64,000 nt of DNA, from positions 1,507,478-1,571,477 of the forward strand of contig JAQFVV010006231.1 of assembly GCA_028023455.1 (NCBI GenBank), written 5' to 3'. The position numbers and the translations under genes are program-made. The DNA comes from Epiperipatus broadwayi. Taxonomy: Eukaryota; Onychophora; Udeonychophora; Euonychophora; Peripatidae. This document shows positions 11,060-23,504 of the stretch, piece after piece; position 1 is the stretch's first letter, and every line of letters begins with the position of its first letter. The notes under the pieces were generated by a model. That model had not been told where the DNA came from and did not search any database. It was given only the letters and a program-made list of their open reading frames with translations.

Positions 11060-14000
11060 ATAATATTATCTGCCCCCTTTAATATGGAATCATCATCCTC
11101 AAAACTCTGAATAGTCATCAACAAATATAAAATGAGCAAATCTCAGCAATAAAAGTAAATAAACAATTTATGTTATAAACCTAACTTCATTAGCATTAAT
11201 CATTAATAATCACTATTGTGACTGAAATTTAAAAAGTGTTCTATAAAATCTAGGCTAATCATCATCTAGTTAATGCAAACTAGGGAAAAGCAATCATCAA
11301 ATAGTTTAGATCCATACACATATCCAAGTGCTAAAATATCTATAATAATAAACAAAAAATATTGATGCTAAGCTATCAATGCTTTGAACCAACTACTACC
11401 TTAAATGCATTGGTTATCATTAAATTTGTTATTATAATAAAATATATAAAATGAAGTATATAGACTTTAAAGGTGATTTTTATCTTTGCATCATCCAAAT
11501 AATCCTAAAGAGAACATCTGGATGTCCACATAGATTCTACCATATATTTTGTAAATATTGTTCTAGACTAAGATTGCAAGGACCCTAAAGGCTGTGATTG
11601 AGATTGTGAATAAAAAAAATTCACATATATAATATTTAATCTATTCTTGAATAATTTCATTATAATAACTTATAAATCCCTTAAAGCTTGATTCTATGAA
11701 GTCATCAGTCACACACATTAGCAATTCATAGAACAAATAGCCATCAGAATAATGCAGCACCTATTTTTTTTTTTTTAATTTTTTTAACCCTTTCTAAATC
11801 TCATTTTCTATTGTTACACCTGGTGGAAGTTTTTGATAATCCTCAAACTTTTATATCTGTATAAATTCTTTATTTCATATTAAAACTCAATAAATTGGAC
11901 TTTATTTCTTTTTATTTCAATTTTAAAAAACAAAATATTTTACAAATATTGGGAAAAAAAGTTGTAAATACAACAGATGTAATGAATCACACCATAGACA
12001 TACATTAATGTGAAAACAAGTTCTCTAGAAAATAAATGAATTTGTTTTTGAGGTTTTTTTAATGCAAACAAATGAATATGTAATTAAAAACAAATGAATA
12101 TGTATTTATGACAAATCTATCAAATTCTGCTTCAAAATCTGATATTTGCTTTTACAATATTTGAAAAAATTTTAACACCATGACAATTCTCCAGATAATG
12201 ATGTTACACACACTGATATTTTTGTTTATATTATGGCCAAGTTTATTAATTTATTTCTAAATATAAAAAATAAATGAATAAATTGAAAGTGTTCATATGT
12301 ATTCTTTTTGTTTTAAATAATTATCAACTAATTATTGTGTAAAAATATTCAAAAATATTTTATAAGTAAGCAAAAAATTATATCTCTTTTATTTCAAAAA
12401 CTTGGAATGAACTAGTCCAGAAAAAAGTGAATATTTTTAGGCATTTTTCTATTGTAAACAATAAAGACCTTATATCTTAGCCAATTGTCTGGAAGATATT
12501 GATCATTTTAGATTACTTTTTCATATTAAAAAATCAATAAAAGGAGTATAAAAGAATCTATGTTAAAAATTGTGTACTAAAACCAGTTACAGTAATGGTA
12601 AAACAATAATCTAAAACAGTGAAACTATGACACATTTGTGGAAATAAGGCATTTTCTAATGAAATTAAAAGTTATCAAGATAATAAAGTTAAGAAATAGA
12701 CATGAAAATAAAATAAAAAAAGATCATATGCCAAATTTAAAATATTTTAATGATAATATGTCATTTTTATTAGGTTTGCTTTTAAAGAAAAAAAGGGATG
12801 TAATAAAATTATTTTGTATAATTTTGTTTTTATTTCAAGAAAAAAAAGGAATTAAAAATTTTTAAAGGGTGTTTATCAATTAATTTAAAAACAAGGTATT
12901 AAGATTTTTTAGAAATTAGGATCTTTATCCCTGAAGAAATGGAGTGTGTTTTTCAACTTAATGCATATATGAATGTTTTGTTTTTAAGTGATTATTTATT
13001 TTCCAAATAACTGGAGTTCAAATAATCTTTTAAAAAAAAGTTAACTTTTTTGTAGAAAAAAAAAAGCAATTGGTCAAGGTTTAATGCAGTAATCTCTGAG
13101 ATAACTAGGTGATTGGATAAAAGAATCCTAACAGAGATATATTTTTAAAAAAAATTAAAATAATATAGGCAATAGAATTCAGTATTAGTTCAGTTGTGAT
13201 GAGATGAACAGTGAGAAATTAAACCTGGTAGTCTGACATTTAACTGACCTCACTAATAGTTAAAAAAGATTTTTGAAAAGTATTATAATAGAATGGAATT
13301 TACAAGAACTATATGCTAAACTTTTCCTAAAAGCTGAGCATTAGCAAGTCAAATATGTGACCAATTTCACTAAAAAAAAGATAGAAGTAAAACACCCCTG
13401 GAAGAAACATTCAACAAGCCTTATGTATTAATCCCAAATCATGACTATTTCAGCTTGTATTAACCTGATATGAAAATAATTATTAAATTGGCTTTGTGGT
13501 ACTACAAGAAGAAAAAGCTAAAGGAAATATTTATTTAACTGAAACCTAGGTTAACCTGAAATGAAAATCCTTTTTAAACAGAAATGATATTTACAAGAAA
13601 ATATGACTAAAAGGAAAAAAATTAATGGCAGTTAGGTATTGTAATGTGCACATCTACCTACATTTACAAATATTTTAATAATAAAAAATAATTGAAATAG
13701 TGAATAATTTTTTTGATTGATTAAAAATATTTTTTATATTTCAAATTATATGGGACATCCTCATTTTAAAAAAGAGAAGGAAATTTTGATTATTATAGGG
13801 AAATTACTTATTTAAATGAAATGAGATATTATTTAAAAGAATCAGAAATGAGTTATCTGAAATTATATATATGGTATGAAATTATGTGTAGAGTTTTGAT
13901 TTTGTCACATTATCATTTTCTAAATGTTTTTATTTTTATTTAACTATATTAAATAATTGTTTAAAAATAATAATTGATGTCTTTATTTTTCTAACTAACT

Positions 14001-14620
14001 GCTCAGTGAATTATAAGTGAGTATAGCTGATTGATTGTAGAGTCAATGGATTTATAAGTTATCCCAGTGAAATTATTTAATAATAGATTAAGTTTATATG
14101 TGTGTAATTAGACAGAGTTTTTAAGGTTTTTGCTATCCCAAAACTAATTTTGGTTAATAATGGCAATTTACTTTATATATGTATGAGTATCTGTGTGGAC
14201 ATGGCAGAAAGATTAAGATCACATTTAAAGTTCACATACTTCACTTTGTGATTATTATTTTATTGATGGTCAGTACACTTAAAGTACCAGGTATCGAAGA
14301 GCATTGATATCATGAACCCACCAATTTTTTTATTTTAGCACTTAAACATGTGTGTGGAGTTTAAATATTTCTCATTACTTTTATAATGTGCTCCAAATTT
14401 GGCATTAGTTATATGATGATACGCTAAGATTTAAAAATTACCTCTTTTAATTTTAGCCACAAAGAATAAATGAGAATTCTTAATGATTATTATTGTGCTG
14501 CTAGGTTTATCACTTACATATAACTTTTAATGATTTCAAATGCTTAATTTTGTGTATGCTCATTGATTGTATGCTTCGGAGGATAATAATGTTTTTATCC
14601 CCCAAGTATATATGATTTTT
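11060..14620. mobile_element. long-inverted-repeat (foldback) element, copy 1
   Basis: The left arm (about 11,060-11,760) is in minus orientation. For example, the reverse complement of 11,460-11,560 reads GTGGACATCC ... ATTATTTGGAT.. GCAAAGATAAAAATCACC, and matches the plus-oriented right arm near 14,190-14,250 and its relative at 18,000-18,070. The right arm runs about 12,630-14,620 and aligns throughout with 16,040-18,430. Arm order (minus, then plus) is the same as in the better-preserved copy at 43.8-47.5 kb. No transposase-like ORF is visible between or within the arms, so it is presumably non-autonomous. An open frame at 12,638-12,865 is lysine-rich, repeat-derived and unconvincing. 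Ends are approximate. Confidence 0.6.
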
Positions 14621-16039
14621 GTAATTGGTGACCAACTGTGGGCCTAATGATGATTATGTTTTGGTGGCCAGTATTACAAAATGACCATGTAACTGGGAGT
14701 TTACATCTGAGAAATAAGAGCCTATGTTTTATGCAAAATTAACAGAAACAAAATTTATTGTGAAACAGATGACAAGAATATATATACAAATTTGTATATT
14801 TAATGATAAATAATTCATTTATAGTTTATAAAATATAATGTTCAGGTACATGTAAAAGGAGTTCATATTTAAGATAGGAAAAACAAGATTTTGGAGATTG
14901 GAAGCTTTTGACTATTATAGTTTTTTTTAGCTGTACTTTTGCTATTGATGATGAATAGAGAATTTTATCATTTACTTGAAGATGAAATATTTTAGTGCAA
15001 CTCTATGGATCATTCTATCTCAGACACCATACTAACCCACTTTCAAGTTTTTATATATTTAGTTGTTTTTTCTGGTCAATTAATACATAATTCTACAATA
15101 TGAATTCCACCTTCTAAGTCTCAAAAAAGAGGAAGGCAGAATTTTTAAATTTTTATATTTACTAGTCTTTATAATTAAAGAGAGCAAGTCTTTGCAAGAT
15201 TTTGTTATTATTTGATGTTTAGCATTTTAGGTAGCTTACAGTATCAAAATTGCATTGTGTGCTTATAAAGCATTAGCTGGATTCTTTATCTATCTAAGAA
15301 TTTCAGGTCACTATTTATTCTTTTTAATTGGTAAATGTCAATCAGATTTTTTAAAAAAGATTTGAGCAAATGGTTTGATATGTGAACTTTATATTATGCA
15401 TATTTATAAAAAAAAAAAAAAGAGGAGATAAATCATACATATACAAACAGAATAGAAATATGGAAAAAGGAAAATAAATTATGGGTCAGTAAAAGATTAC
15501 ATAGAATGGAGATAAGAGGTTATTTCATAAAATATTATTAAAGTTTACATATTAAGATTAAAATTAATTGAATACAAACTTATATACTGACAAGAGCAAA
15601 ATGAAAAAAGTGAAGAAAGAACATGATCAAGAAAAAGATCAGCATTTGATATAAGGAACCCAAAGAATAGAGGATGGAAACATGTCAGACCAGATGTGGA
15701 AGGTACTGTTAAAGAAAGTGGAAGACAATGAAAAGATAGAAGAGGAAAAAATAGGAATGTTGTGAATAAAAATTGAAAAAGGCATTCAACCAAAAAAATA
15801 ATTCAGACATATATGAAGACCCCTACAGTAGTACACAGCATTAAGAAGATGCTATCTTTACATTAGAAATTAAAAATGGTGTGAAAGAAACAGGTACCTG
15901 ATAGTCAAGATTGTTTCCAAAAGAAAAATGTTAATAATAGATTATATTTAATTCTTTATATGTAAATGGAAAAAATGAAGAGGAATGTAATGAAGATATT
16001 CTTTTCATCACTTCAATCACTTTATTTCCATTAAGGGGA
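14621..16039. other. AT-rich non-coding stretch
   Basis: No gene. A run of A lies near 15,408-15,422, followed by purine-rich sequence to about 15,790. The latter produces a phenylalanine/leucine-rich open frame on the minus strand that I regard as compositional. Confidence 0.5.
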
Positions 16040-17650
16040 CAGGTCAATGAGAAGAATTATTTCTTCTCATGTTAATTTCAGGATAATCTAGTTTTTGAAT
16101 AGGAATTTAGTATGTTACAATTATTAATATATACTTGAAAATATCATGTGTTAAATTTAAAATATTTCAGTAATAATAAAAGTATGTAATTTTATTAGAT
16201 ATGATTTTAAAAAACCTATAAAAAAAAGTGAAAATATTTTTTTCATTGTATAGTTTCATTTATTATTTTTTCTTTTTTCAAAAAATGAAAAGATTGAAAT
16301 TTTTAAAAGATTGTTTATCAATTTATTTTAAAACATATTAAGATTTTTTTAGAGTTGTTTATCAATTAATTAAAAGTATTCCGATCTTTATAGTTTAAGA
16401 AATGATTATATTTTCCAGCTTAATATATAAATAAAATGTTTTGTTTTTCAAGTAATTATTTGTTTTCTAAATAATTAGGGTATAAATAGAATTTTTTTGG
16501 AAAAAAGAAACCATTTTGTAAAAAAAAAAAAATTAATTGGTCAAGGCTTAATAGTATAATATCTGAATTGATATCAGGGATGTTTTTTAGAAAATAAAAG
16601 CTAGTGTTGGCAATAAAATTGAATATTAGTCCAACTGTGGTAAGGCAAACAGGAAGAACCTAAGTCTGATAGTCTAAAGTTAAACTGACTTCACTAGTAG
16701 GTTAAAAATAGTTTTTTGAAAAGCAATATAATAGAATATAGTTTATAAAAGATGTGCTAAGATGTCGTTAAAAGTTGAATATTACTAGCCCAATCATGTA
16801 ACCAGTTTCACAAAATGAAATATAAAAAGAAAAATACCCTTGAGATAACTTTTCAACAAATCTTATACATTAAACCATTTAAAATAATGACTCTCAGCTA
16901 ATCCCAAATGAAAATAATTATTAAACTGAAAACATGGCACTATAAGAAGAAAAAACTAACTTGAAAGGAATTAACTGTTAAACTGAAACTTATGTTAACT
17001 GAAAATATTTGTTAAATTAAACTAGATTTACAAAAAGAGGAAACTAAAAAAGTTCCATGGTAATCAGGTGTTATTGTGGGAACATCTACATTTATAAATG
17101 TTCTTTTATAAAGAAAGTAATAATTGAAAATAGTGAATAATTTTTTTTGTTTGAAAATATTTTTTGTTTCAAATTGTATGGAACATCCTTTTTTTAAAAA
17201 AAAAAAAAGAATTAAGTTTAATTTAAATCCTTTTTTTCTATGAATATGTAAAGGAATAACTCATTAAGTTTGAAAGAGTTATTATATTTAAAAAAAATTA
17301 TAATTGAAATAATAATTAATGAGTTATGTGAAATCATATGTATGGCATGAAATTATTTGTGAAACATTGGATTTGTCATATTATCATTTTCTATATTATT
17401 TTTTTCATTTTGTTTATTAGTTAACTTTATTAAAAATTATTTAAAAAATAATAGTTAGAATTTTTATTCTTTTAACTATCTATTTGGTGAATTTAAAGTG
17501 TATGTGACTAATTTCATTATAGAGATGTGCTTTAAGAATTTATACATATTCCAGTGTAATTATTCAATAATAGATTAAGTTTATACTAGTGTATTTTTGT
17601 TCACAATCATAGTTTCTCAAGATCTTGTTATCTCAAAGCTAGTTCTGGAA

Positions 17651-17708
17651 AATAATAGTATTTACAATATATATATATAAATAATAGTATTTACAATATA
17701 TATATATA
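17651..17708. repeat. 29-bp tandem duplication
   Basis: Two adjacent copies of a 29-bp block beginning AATAATAGTATTTACAAT and ending in (AT)n, repeating at 17,652 and 17,681. It sits immediately before the 213-bp hairpin and may mark local slippage or the insertion site. Confidence 0.85.
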
Positions 17709-17747
17709 AAACCAAACCTGTCTAACACTATACTAACAAAAATAAAA

Positions 17748-17960
17748 ATGCAAAACCATAAAACAATACAATACTAGATTAAATCCAAAATTTTACCAAA
17801 AGCCTTACACAACCATGGTTTCATCTACTACAAATAGACCTTCTCAAGTGAAAATCAAACTTGAGAAGGTCTATTTGTAGTAGATGAAACCATGGTTGTG
17901 TAAGGATTTTGGTAAAATTTTGGATTTAATCTAGTATTGTATTGTTTTATGGTTTTGCAT
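17748..17960. repeat. near-perfect 213-bp hairpin (101-bp arms, 11-nt loop)
   Basis: Arms 17,748-17,848 and 17,860-17,960 are reverse complements with one mismatch that I could see (GCCTTACAC against GTGTAAGGA). The loop is TGAAAATCAAA. The corresponding place in the homologous arm at about 14,180 lacks this sequence, so it is an insertion. The segment CATGGTTTCATCTACTACAA in the left arm resembles CAATGGTTTCACTGCTACAA at the Penelope-associated end at 58.63 kb, so the hairpin may derive from a Penelope-type terminal repeat. Confidence 0.9.
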
Positions 17961-17974
17961 ATATATATAGATCT

Positions 17975-18016
17975 TTACACAGATACCCATATATATATAT
18001 ATGGGTATCTGTGTGA
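17975..18016. repeat. perfect short palindrome around (AT)n
   Basis: ACACAGATACCC at 17,977-17,988 faces GGGTATCTGTGT at 18,003-18,014 across an alternating AT run. This forms a cruciform-prone palindrome just downstream of the larger hairpin. The right half is native to the repeat family (compare 14,187). The left half appears to be a newly inverted copy. Confidence 0.85.
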
Positions 18017-18425
18017 AAATCAGATATTTTCTTTAAAATTATTTGGATAGTGCAAAGGTAGATCACCTTTAAAATTCACATACTTTATTTTATCATGACT
18101 ATTATTTTATTGATTGTCAGTACACTTAAAATGCAAGGTTGTTAAAAACATTGATGGTAATCAGCATGTGTGGAGTTTAAATATTGGTGATTGCTTTTAT
18201 AATATGCCAAAGTTTAGTGTTGGTTAGATGATGATCACCATAACATTTATAACATCTCTCTTTAAATTTTATTTACAAAAAATGAGTGATGATTTGATGA
18301 TTATTGCTGGCAATTCTAGATAACCATTTAGATATAATGACTTACAATGTTGACTTTTGTACATGCAGTTTGATTGCAATGTTTTGATGAGCAGCACCAT
18401 CTATGTATATCCTGTGATCATGCAA

Positions 18426-20030
18426 TTATGAACTTAATTTTATTGAATAATTTTACTGATATAATCTATAAATCCTTTAAAGCATAACACTATAATGAAG
18501 TCAGTTAAAAATTATTTTTTAACTAATAATGAAGTCAGTTTAGCTTCAGACTACCAGGTTTTGCTGCTCACTGTTCACCTCATTATAATTGAACTAATAT
18601 TGAATTCTATTGCCTGCACTGTCTTTTATTTTTTAAAAAATATTCCTGATATCATTCTTCATCCAATTACATGACTATCTGAGAAATGACTGAAGTAAGG
18701 CTTGATCAATTGATTTTTTTTTACAAAAAGGATTATAATTATAAATTTATTTAAACGCACATTGATTACGTAAGTAATATTCATTAAGACTATAGCCTCA
18801 AGCACATGCGTATAAAAATGCGATAGTAGGGATCTCTACAGGTCTTAAATCACAAGCTTACTCTTTGGAAAAAAAGAGGGGAACCCTTCTTTACTTCAAC
18901 CTACTTTCTATTTAAATAGGTGAAGCTGAAACGGTTCGATCTGAGAGTGTGAAGCTATTCAATACTTCACTAATTAAGTCCACATTTCTTATTACACATT
19001 AATACTCGTGAAATCTTTCGATATACAATGAGTCAATGGAAAGATTTTATAGTGAGAAATCTATTACGATAATTTAAAGTTGTAATTATAAATTTATTTA
19101 AACACACATTGATTACGTAAGTAATATTCATCGAATCGCTTCAGCTTCACCTATTTAAATAGAAAGTAGGTTGAAGTAAAGAAGGGTTCCCCTCTTTTCT
19201 TCCAAAGAGTAAGCTTGTGTTTTAAGACCTGTAGAGGTCCCTACTATCACATTTTTATACACATGTGCTTGAGACTATAGCCTTAATGAATATTACTTAT
19301 GTAATCAATGTGCATTTAAATAAATTTATAATTACAACTTTAAATTATCATAATAGATCTTTCCATTGACTCGTTGTAAATTGAAAGATTTCATGAGTAT
19401 TAATGTGTAATAAGAAATGTGGACTTAATTAGTGAAGATTTCAATAGCTTCACACTCTCAGATCGAACCGCTTCAGCTTCACCTATCTTGTGGTTTAAGA
19501 CTTGTAGAGGTCTCTACTATCACATTTTTATACGCATGTGCTTGAGGCTACAGCCTTAAAAAGGATTATCTTTTTTTTTCAATTTTTTTAGATTTATATT
19601 CTAAGTATTTATAAACAAATAATTACTTAAATAACAAAACATTCTGTTTATATTGTGAGTTGAAAAACACACTTAATTTCTTCAAAGATAAAGATTCTAA
19701 TTCCTTTTAATTAATTGATAAATAATTTTAAAAAATCTTAATACCTTGCTTTAAATTAATTGATAAAATCCCTTTTAAAATTTTAACTGAAAAACAGAAA
19801 AAATAATAAATGAAACTATACAAGCAAAAAAAAAATTCATTTTTTCTTCTTTAAAACTAAGCCTAATCAAATTTCATATTTATATTATTAAACTATTTTA
19901 AATTTGACACACAATCATTTCATGTATATAAATCTTTTAATAATTGTAGTCTAGCTGAATTCCTATTCAAAAAGTAGGTTATTCTGAAGTTAATATGAGA
20001 AGAAATACAGTGGAGTCAAGAACTTTACTG
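18426..20030 (-). repeat. long-inverted-repeat family arm (minus), split by an insertion
   Basis: 18,426-18,735 and 19,570-20,030 together are the reverse complement of the family arms. The CAGACTACCAGGTTT block at 18,549 matches 13,224 reversed, and the CTTGATCAATTG block at 18,701 matches 13,068 reversed. The inner end near 19,960-20,010 matches 16,050-16,100 reversed. Much of the outer half is missing, since the sequence jumps from the outer block near 18,490 to the inner block near 18,520. It lies tail-to-tail against the plus arm ending at 18,425. Confidence 0.6.
18737..19557. mobile_element. 821-bp self-complementary insertion built from a ~347-bp monomer
   Basis: It is flanked by identical 12-bp direct repeats AAAAAGGATTAT at 18,725-18,736 and 19,558-19,569, and it interrupts a repeat arm whose uninterrupted relatives lie at 26.8 kb and (reversed) 13.07 kb. 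The first 394 bp are one monomer plus the start of a second: the block TAATTATAAATTTATTTAAAC occurs at 18,736 and 19,083. From 19,131 the same monomer is read in the opposite orientation and continues across the monomer junction. Thus AAGACCTGTAGAGG at 19,224 and AAGACTTGTAGAGG at 19,497 are successive reverse copies, the second lacking about 70 bp. The structure is a head-to-head piece of a tandem array. No ORF is present. The family is not recognised. Confidence 0.85.
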
Positions 20031-23000
20031 TATCTAATTATGTGACTTCAATTAATTATATGATATCCAAAAAAGTGTTAACAAACAAACAGCAAATAAA
20101 CAAAGATACATTAAAACTTTCAAATATTATAATATTCAGCAGCCATTTTTCATTTTTTGAGCATCATATATGATTATATATAGTAAAATAAAGTTGCTTC
20201 AGTTTATGTTGAGAGCACATGCACTTTATTTTTTCTGTATTATTCTTTATAAATTTGATGCGTGCAATTTTCATAATAAAGTACTTTTTAGCAGAATACT
20301 AAAAGTTTCATAAAATGTTAAAATATTCTGAAAGTTGAAATTGTTTTAAAAATGTAAAATAATTAGATTCTAATTTCTTGATAACAAGATTGCTATTATG
20401 TTTCTATAAGAAAAAAATTATTGGGCAAAAAATATTATCACCTAGAGTATGTTTAATAGCTACAAAAGTCAGACATTTGGCTATTTACTTTATCTTAAAA
20501 TAAAAATATGATAGCTAATTTTTCTTTTTTATTCTTATTGCTTCAGTGAATGCATGGGAAACACACTTTCAATAAAATTTATTTAAATGTCTCTTCTCAA
20601 TTTATTATTTATACTGGTATTATTTTTAAAATTACATTTATACTATAATCTTGATTTATATTATATAAAGTGTTTGTGTGTGTGTTGAAACTATTAGACA
20701 TTTGCAATTCAATAAACAATATGTATTTTATTAAAATCACTGTTTATTAACAAAATGTGAGTAATTATTTACTATATACATTGAACACAAAGAGCTTGGA
20801 ACAAAATATAGCATAGTTCTTAGCTCCAGTGTAATTCTTCTCAATACATAAATATTTATAGACATAAAAATAAAAAGTAAATAGCTATAAAAGTTCAAAA
20901 CTTTACGTGAAAAAGATTTATTGTGAGTTAATAAATATAGTGTTAACATTTCCCCCGCACCTCCAAATATTTTTTAACCTAAAAGAGAAAAACACAATTA
21001 AACATTTGTTTAAAAAAGACAAGCACTACCCCCCCCCCATTTATTGACTATTTATAAGTTTAAAAAAGCCATTTCCTTTTTATTCATTAATAAAAGAAAA
21101 TGGGGAGGGAATATTATGGATGTTAGAATTCAATCTTTTGTTTTTCAATGCTATAAAATTGGACATGTAGTTTTGGATATCAATAGAGTCTGTAACTACA
21201 TTCCATTTTAGTTCTGTTGATTCTTCAAAACAATGCTTTGTGGATACTGGAGTAACTAACTGATAAATTTAAGATTTAGTGTAATATATATATACTTACA
21301 CATTTAAAAAAATACAATAGAAAATAAAATATAAAAATGAATCATTTATGCACATGTTACAATAAATATTTTTTTATTGTTAGAAATTAATGTGAAAATA
21401 AACTTTGTATTTTTCATTTATATTAATAGAAAACAAAGCTTGTGTTATTTATTGATAGTGATTTATATTTTTTTTGTTCACTTCTTTAACAATAAATGTT
21501 AAATTTTTTGTTTTTCATTTAGTGTGTTCTCAGGATGTGAACAATTTTTATCTTAAGAAAATTGTGAACTTGCTGATTTGCATACTACTGTTTGAAATAA
21601 ATATGTTTTAAATTAAAGATTTCAATGAAAATTGCTAGTAAAGAAAGTTCTTCAGAATTTTTAGGTCACCATGATCTTAACAATGTTGAAGACCAAAATA
21701 TTTTGGGTCAAATGCAGTTCTTATAAAGATGAGAGGCTTAACTCCTAAACTATTTTGCAGATTTATATGGATTACATATATTGGGAAATGTCTCAGCAAA
21801 ACAACCACAAACAAGATTTCTTTTTTTCATTTGGGACAAGTTTATTGGTTGGCAGTAGTAATCTAAGTAAACAATTTTATATTCTTTTTATTTGTTATTG
21901 TTACAAAGCCATTTTATATTTTTTTTGTAACTTATATTAAATAAAAAAGAGAAAAAATATGTAATTCCTCATGTGAAAAATTAGAAATTTGTAACTGATC
22001 TTGATTTTGTATCTTTAGTATTTTTTTTTGTCTCTTTAGTATTAAAAGTTGAAGATGGTTACAATTGATTATATTTTTGTTTTGTCAGTTTTTCAAAATG
22101 AAGAAATTTTAAAATTTCAAAGATAAATAATCCTAATAAAAGTTCCCAACAAACTTGGCAATTATAAATAATTTTTAAAAGGTTTGAAATTTATATGATT
22201 AATTTATAAAATAATTTGTAAATCAATAAAAAATATATACTTAATTATATTTTTTTCACTTCCTCTTTTCCTACCTATTTTGTTCAAAGCCAAAATAAGA
22301 AATTGAAAAGGCAAATAATACTACAAATTTGAAACAAACCTGTCAATTATAAGTAATAAGAAGTTTAATTTATAAATTAATTTGTAAGTTAGTATTATAT
22401 AATATTACTATGAGAAATCACTTTTGCAAATAAAATGAATCTAAAATTTATTTATTAGTTATTTCAGTATTGTTTATGACATCGTTGCAGGGTAAAAGAA
22501 TCAATAAATATAAAGTAGAATGTAGGTAACTGATTCTATCAGTACAAAGTTTTATTTCAGTAGTTAATATATTTAAAATATGTTCTCAACAATTAACTTT
22601 AAAAGAAAATTAAACATTTTAAAAAACAAATGGACTATATCTTTTTTTGTTTAAACATCCATATATATATACTTTTTTTAGCAAAGTGATTTTTATTTTT
22701 AAAGATGTGTTACTGGTTGTCTTACATATAATATTATATTATATATAACATTTTGAAATCAATATATTTTTTGTGTGTGCGTGTGCTATTTTTTATGTTT
22801 ATGCAGGGTGGAAATTTCTTTTGTAAACTTTTTGTCCATTACATTTTCATTTCATAGAGAGAGATTTTATCATGTTATTCTATAATTTATCAGTCATAAA
22901 CATGCAAAAACATGCAGAATGAGGACATAAAAATGAAGAATCCATAGTAGCTATATTTATACTGTGGTATTCAATCTGATAGTAACTTCACTGATATAAG

Positions 23001-23504
23001 TACCATGTGTTAATACATTTTTATAAATAATCATATTTTAAATACATTTCAGTTTAAAGTAATGACAACTAGAATTCATTTTAATAAATATTTTACATAT
23101 AAAGATATGATTAATATAATTTTTTTTATAAAACCGTGATAATCTTGGGTTTCCAAATAATTACAAACTGTATAATATACCACATACTCACTTCTTTTGG
23201 AGAGAAGCAGCAGGGAGATTATTAGGTCACTATCTTATATTTAATAATGCTATTAATAATTATATATTAACATATTTATTTAAGGCTCAAAACTTTTTTT
23301 TTGCTATGCCAACTAGATGTATTTTGTAAATCTGTCTTATTAGTACATTTTCCTGAGAGAAACAACTTGACAATTTTAAGTCTGTTACTCATGCCTGACT
23401 TGAGTAACAGACATATTTATATTTATCTGAAAGATCAGATAGTTGTGTTTAACCTAGAATTCATTAATATGAAGTCTGTTTTTTTGTGAAAACATTAGTT
23501 TTAC
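20031..23504. other. AT-rich non-coding stretch
   Basis: No gene is supported. It contains a 9-base C run near 21,029 and many short AT runs. Open frames of 60-70 codons here have compositions expected from random AT-rich DNA. Confidence 0.5.

Larger units (their letters stand above)
16040..18425 (+). repeat. long-inverted-repeat family arm (plus), inner-to-outer
   Basis: This aligns with 12,630-14,620 over most of its length. Shared landmarks are AATTGGTCAAGG (16,536 vs 13,068), the GGTA..AGGTNTT block (17,058 vs 13,626), and the outer block AGTATCTGTGTG / GGTATCTGTGTG (18,003 vs 14,187). It starts at the family's inner end (TTCTTCTCATGTTAATTTC near 16,060, the reverse complement of a block near 19,990). 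It is interrupted between about 17,650 and 18,000 by a duplicated 29-bp AT-rich block, a 213-bp hairpin and a short palindrome. Confidence 0.65.

Noticed and set aside
15545-15793. Minus-strand 82-codon frame rich in F, L and S with a signal-peptide look
   Set aside because: The opposite strand is a purine-rich run; the hydrophobic composition follows from pyrimidine bias and no family motif is visible.
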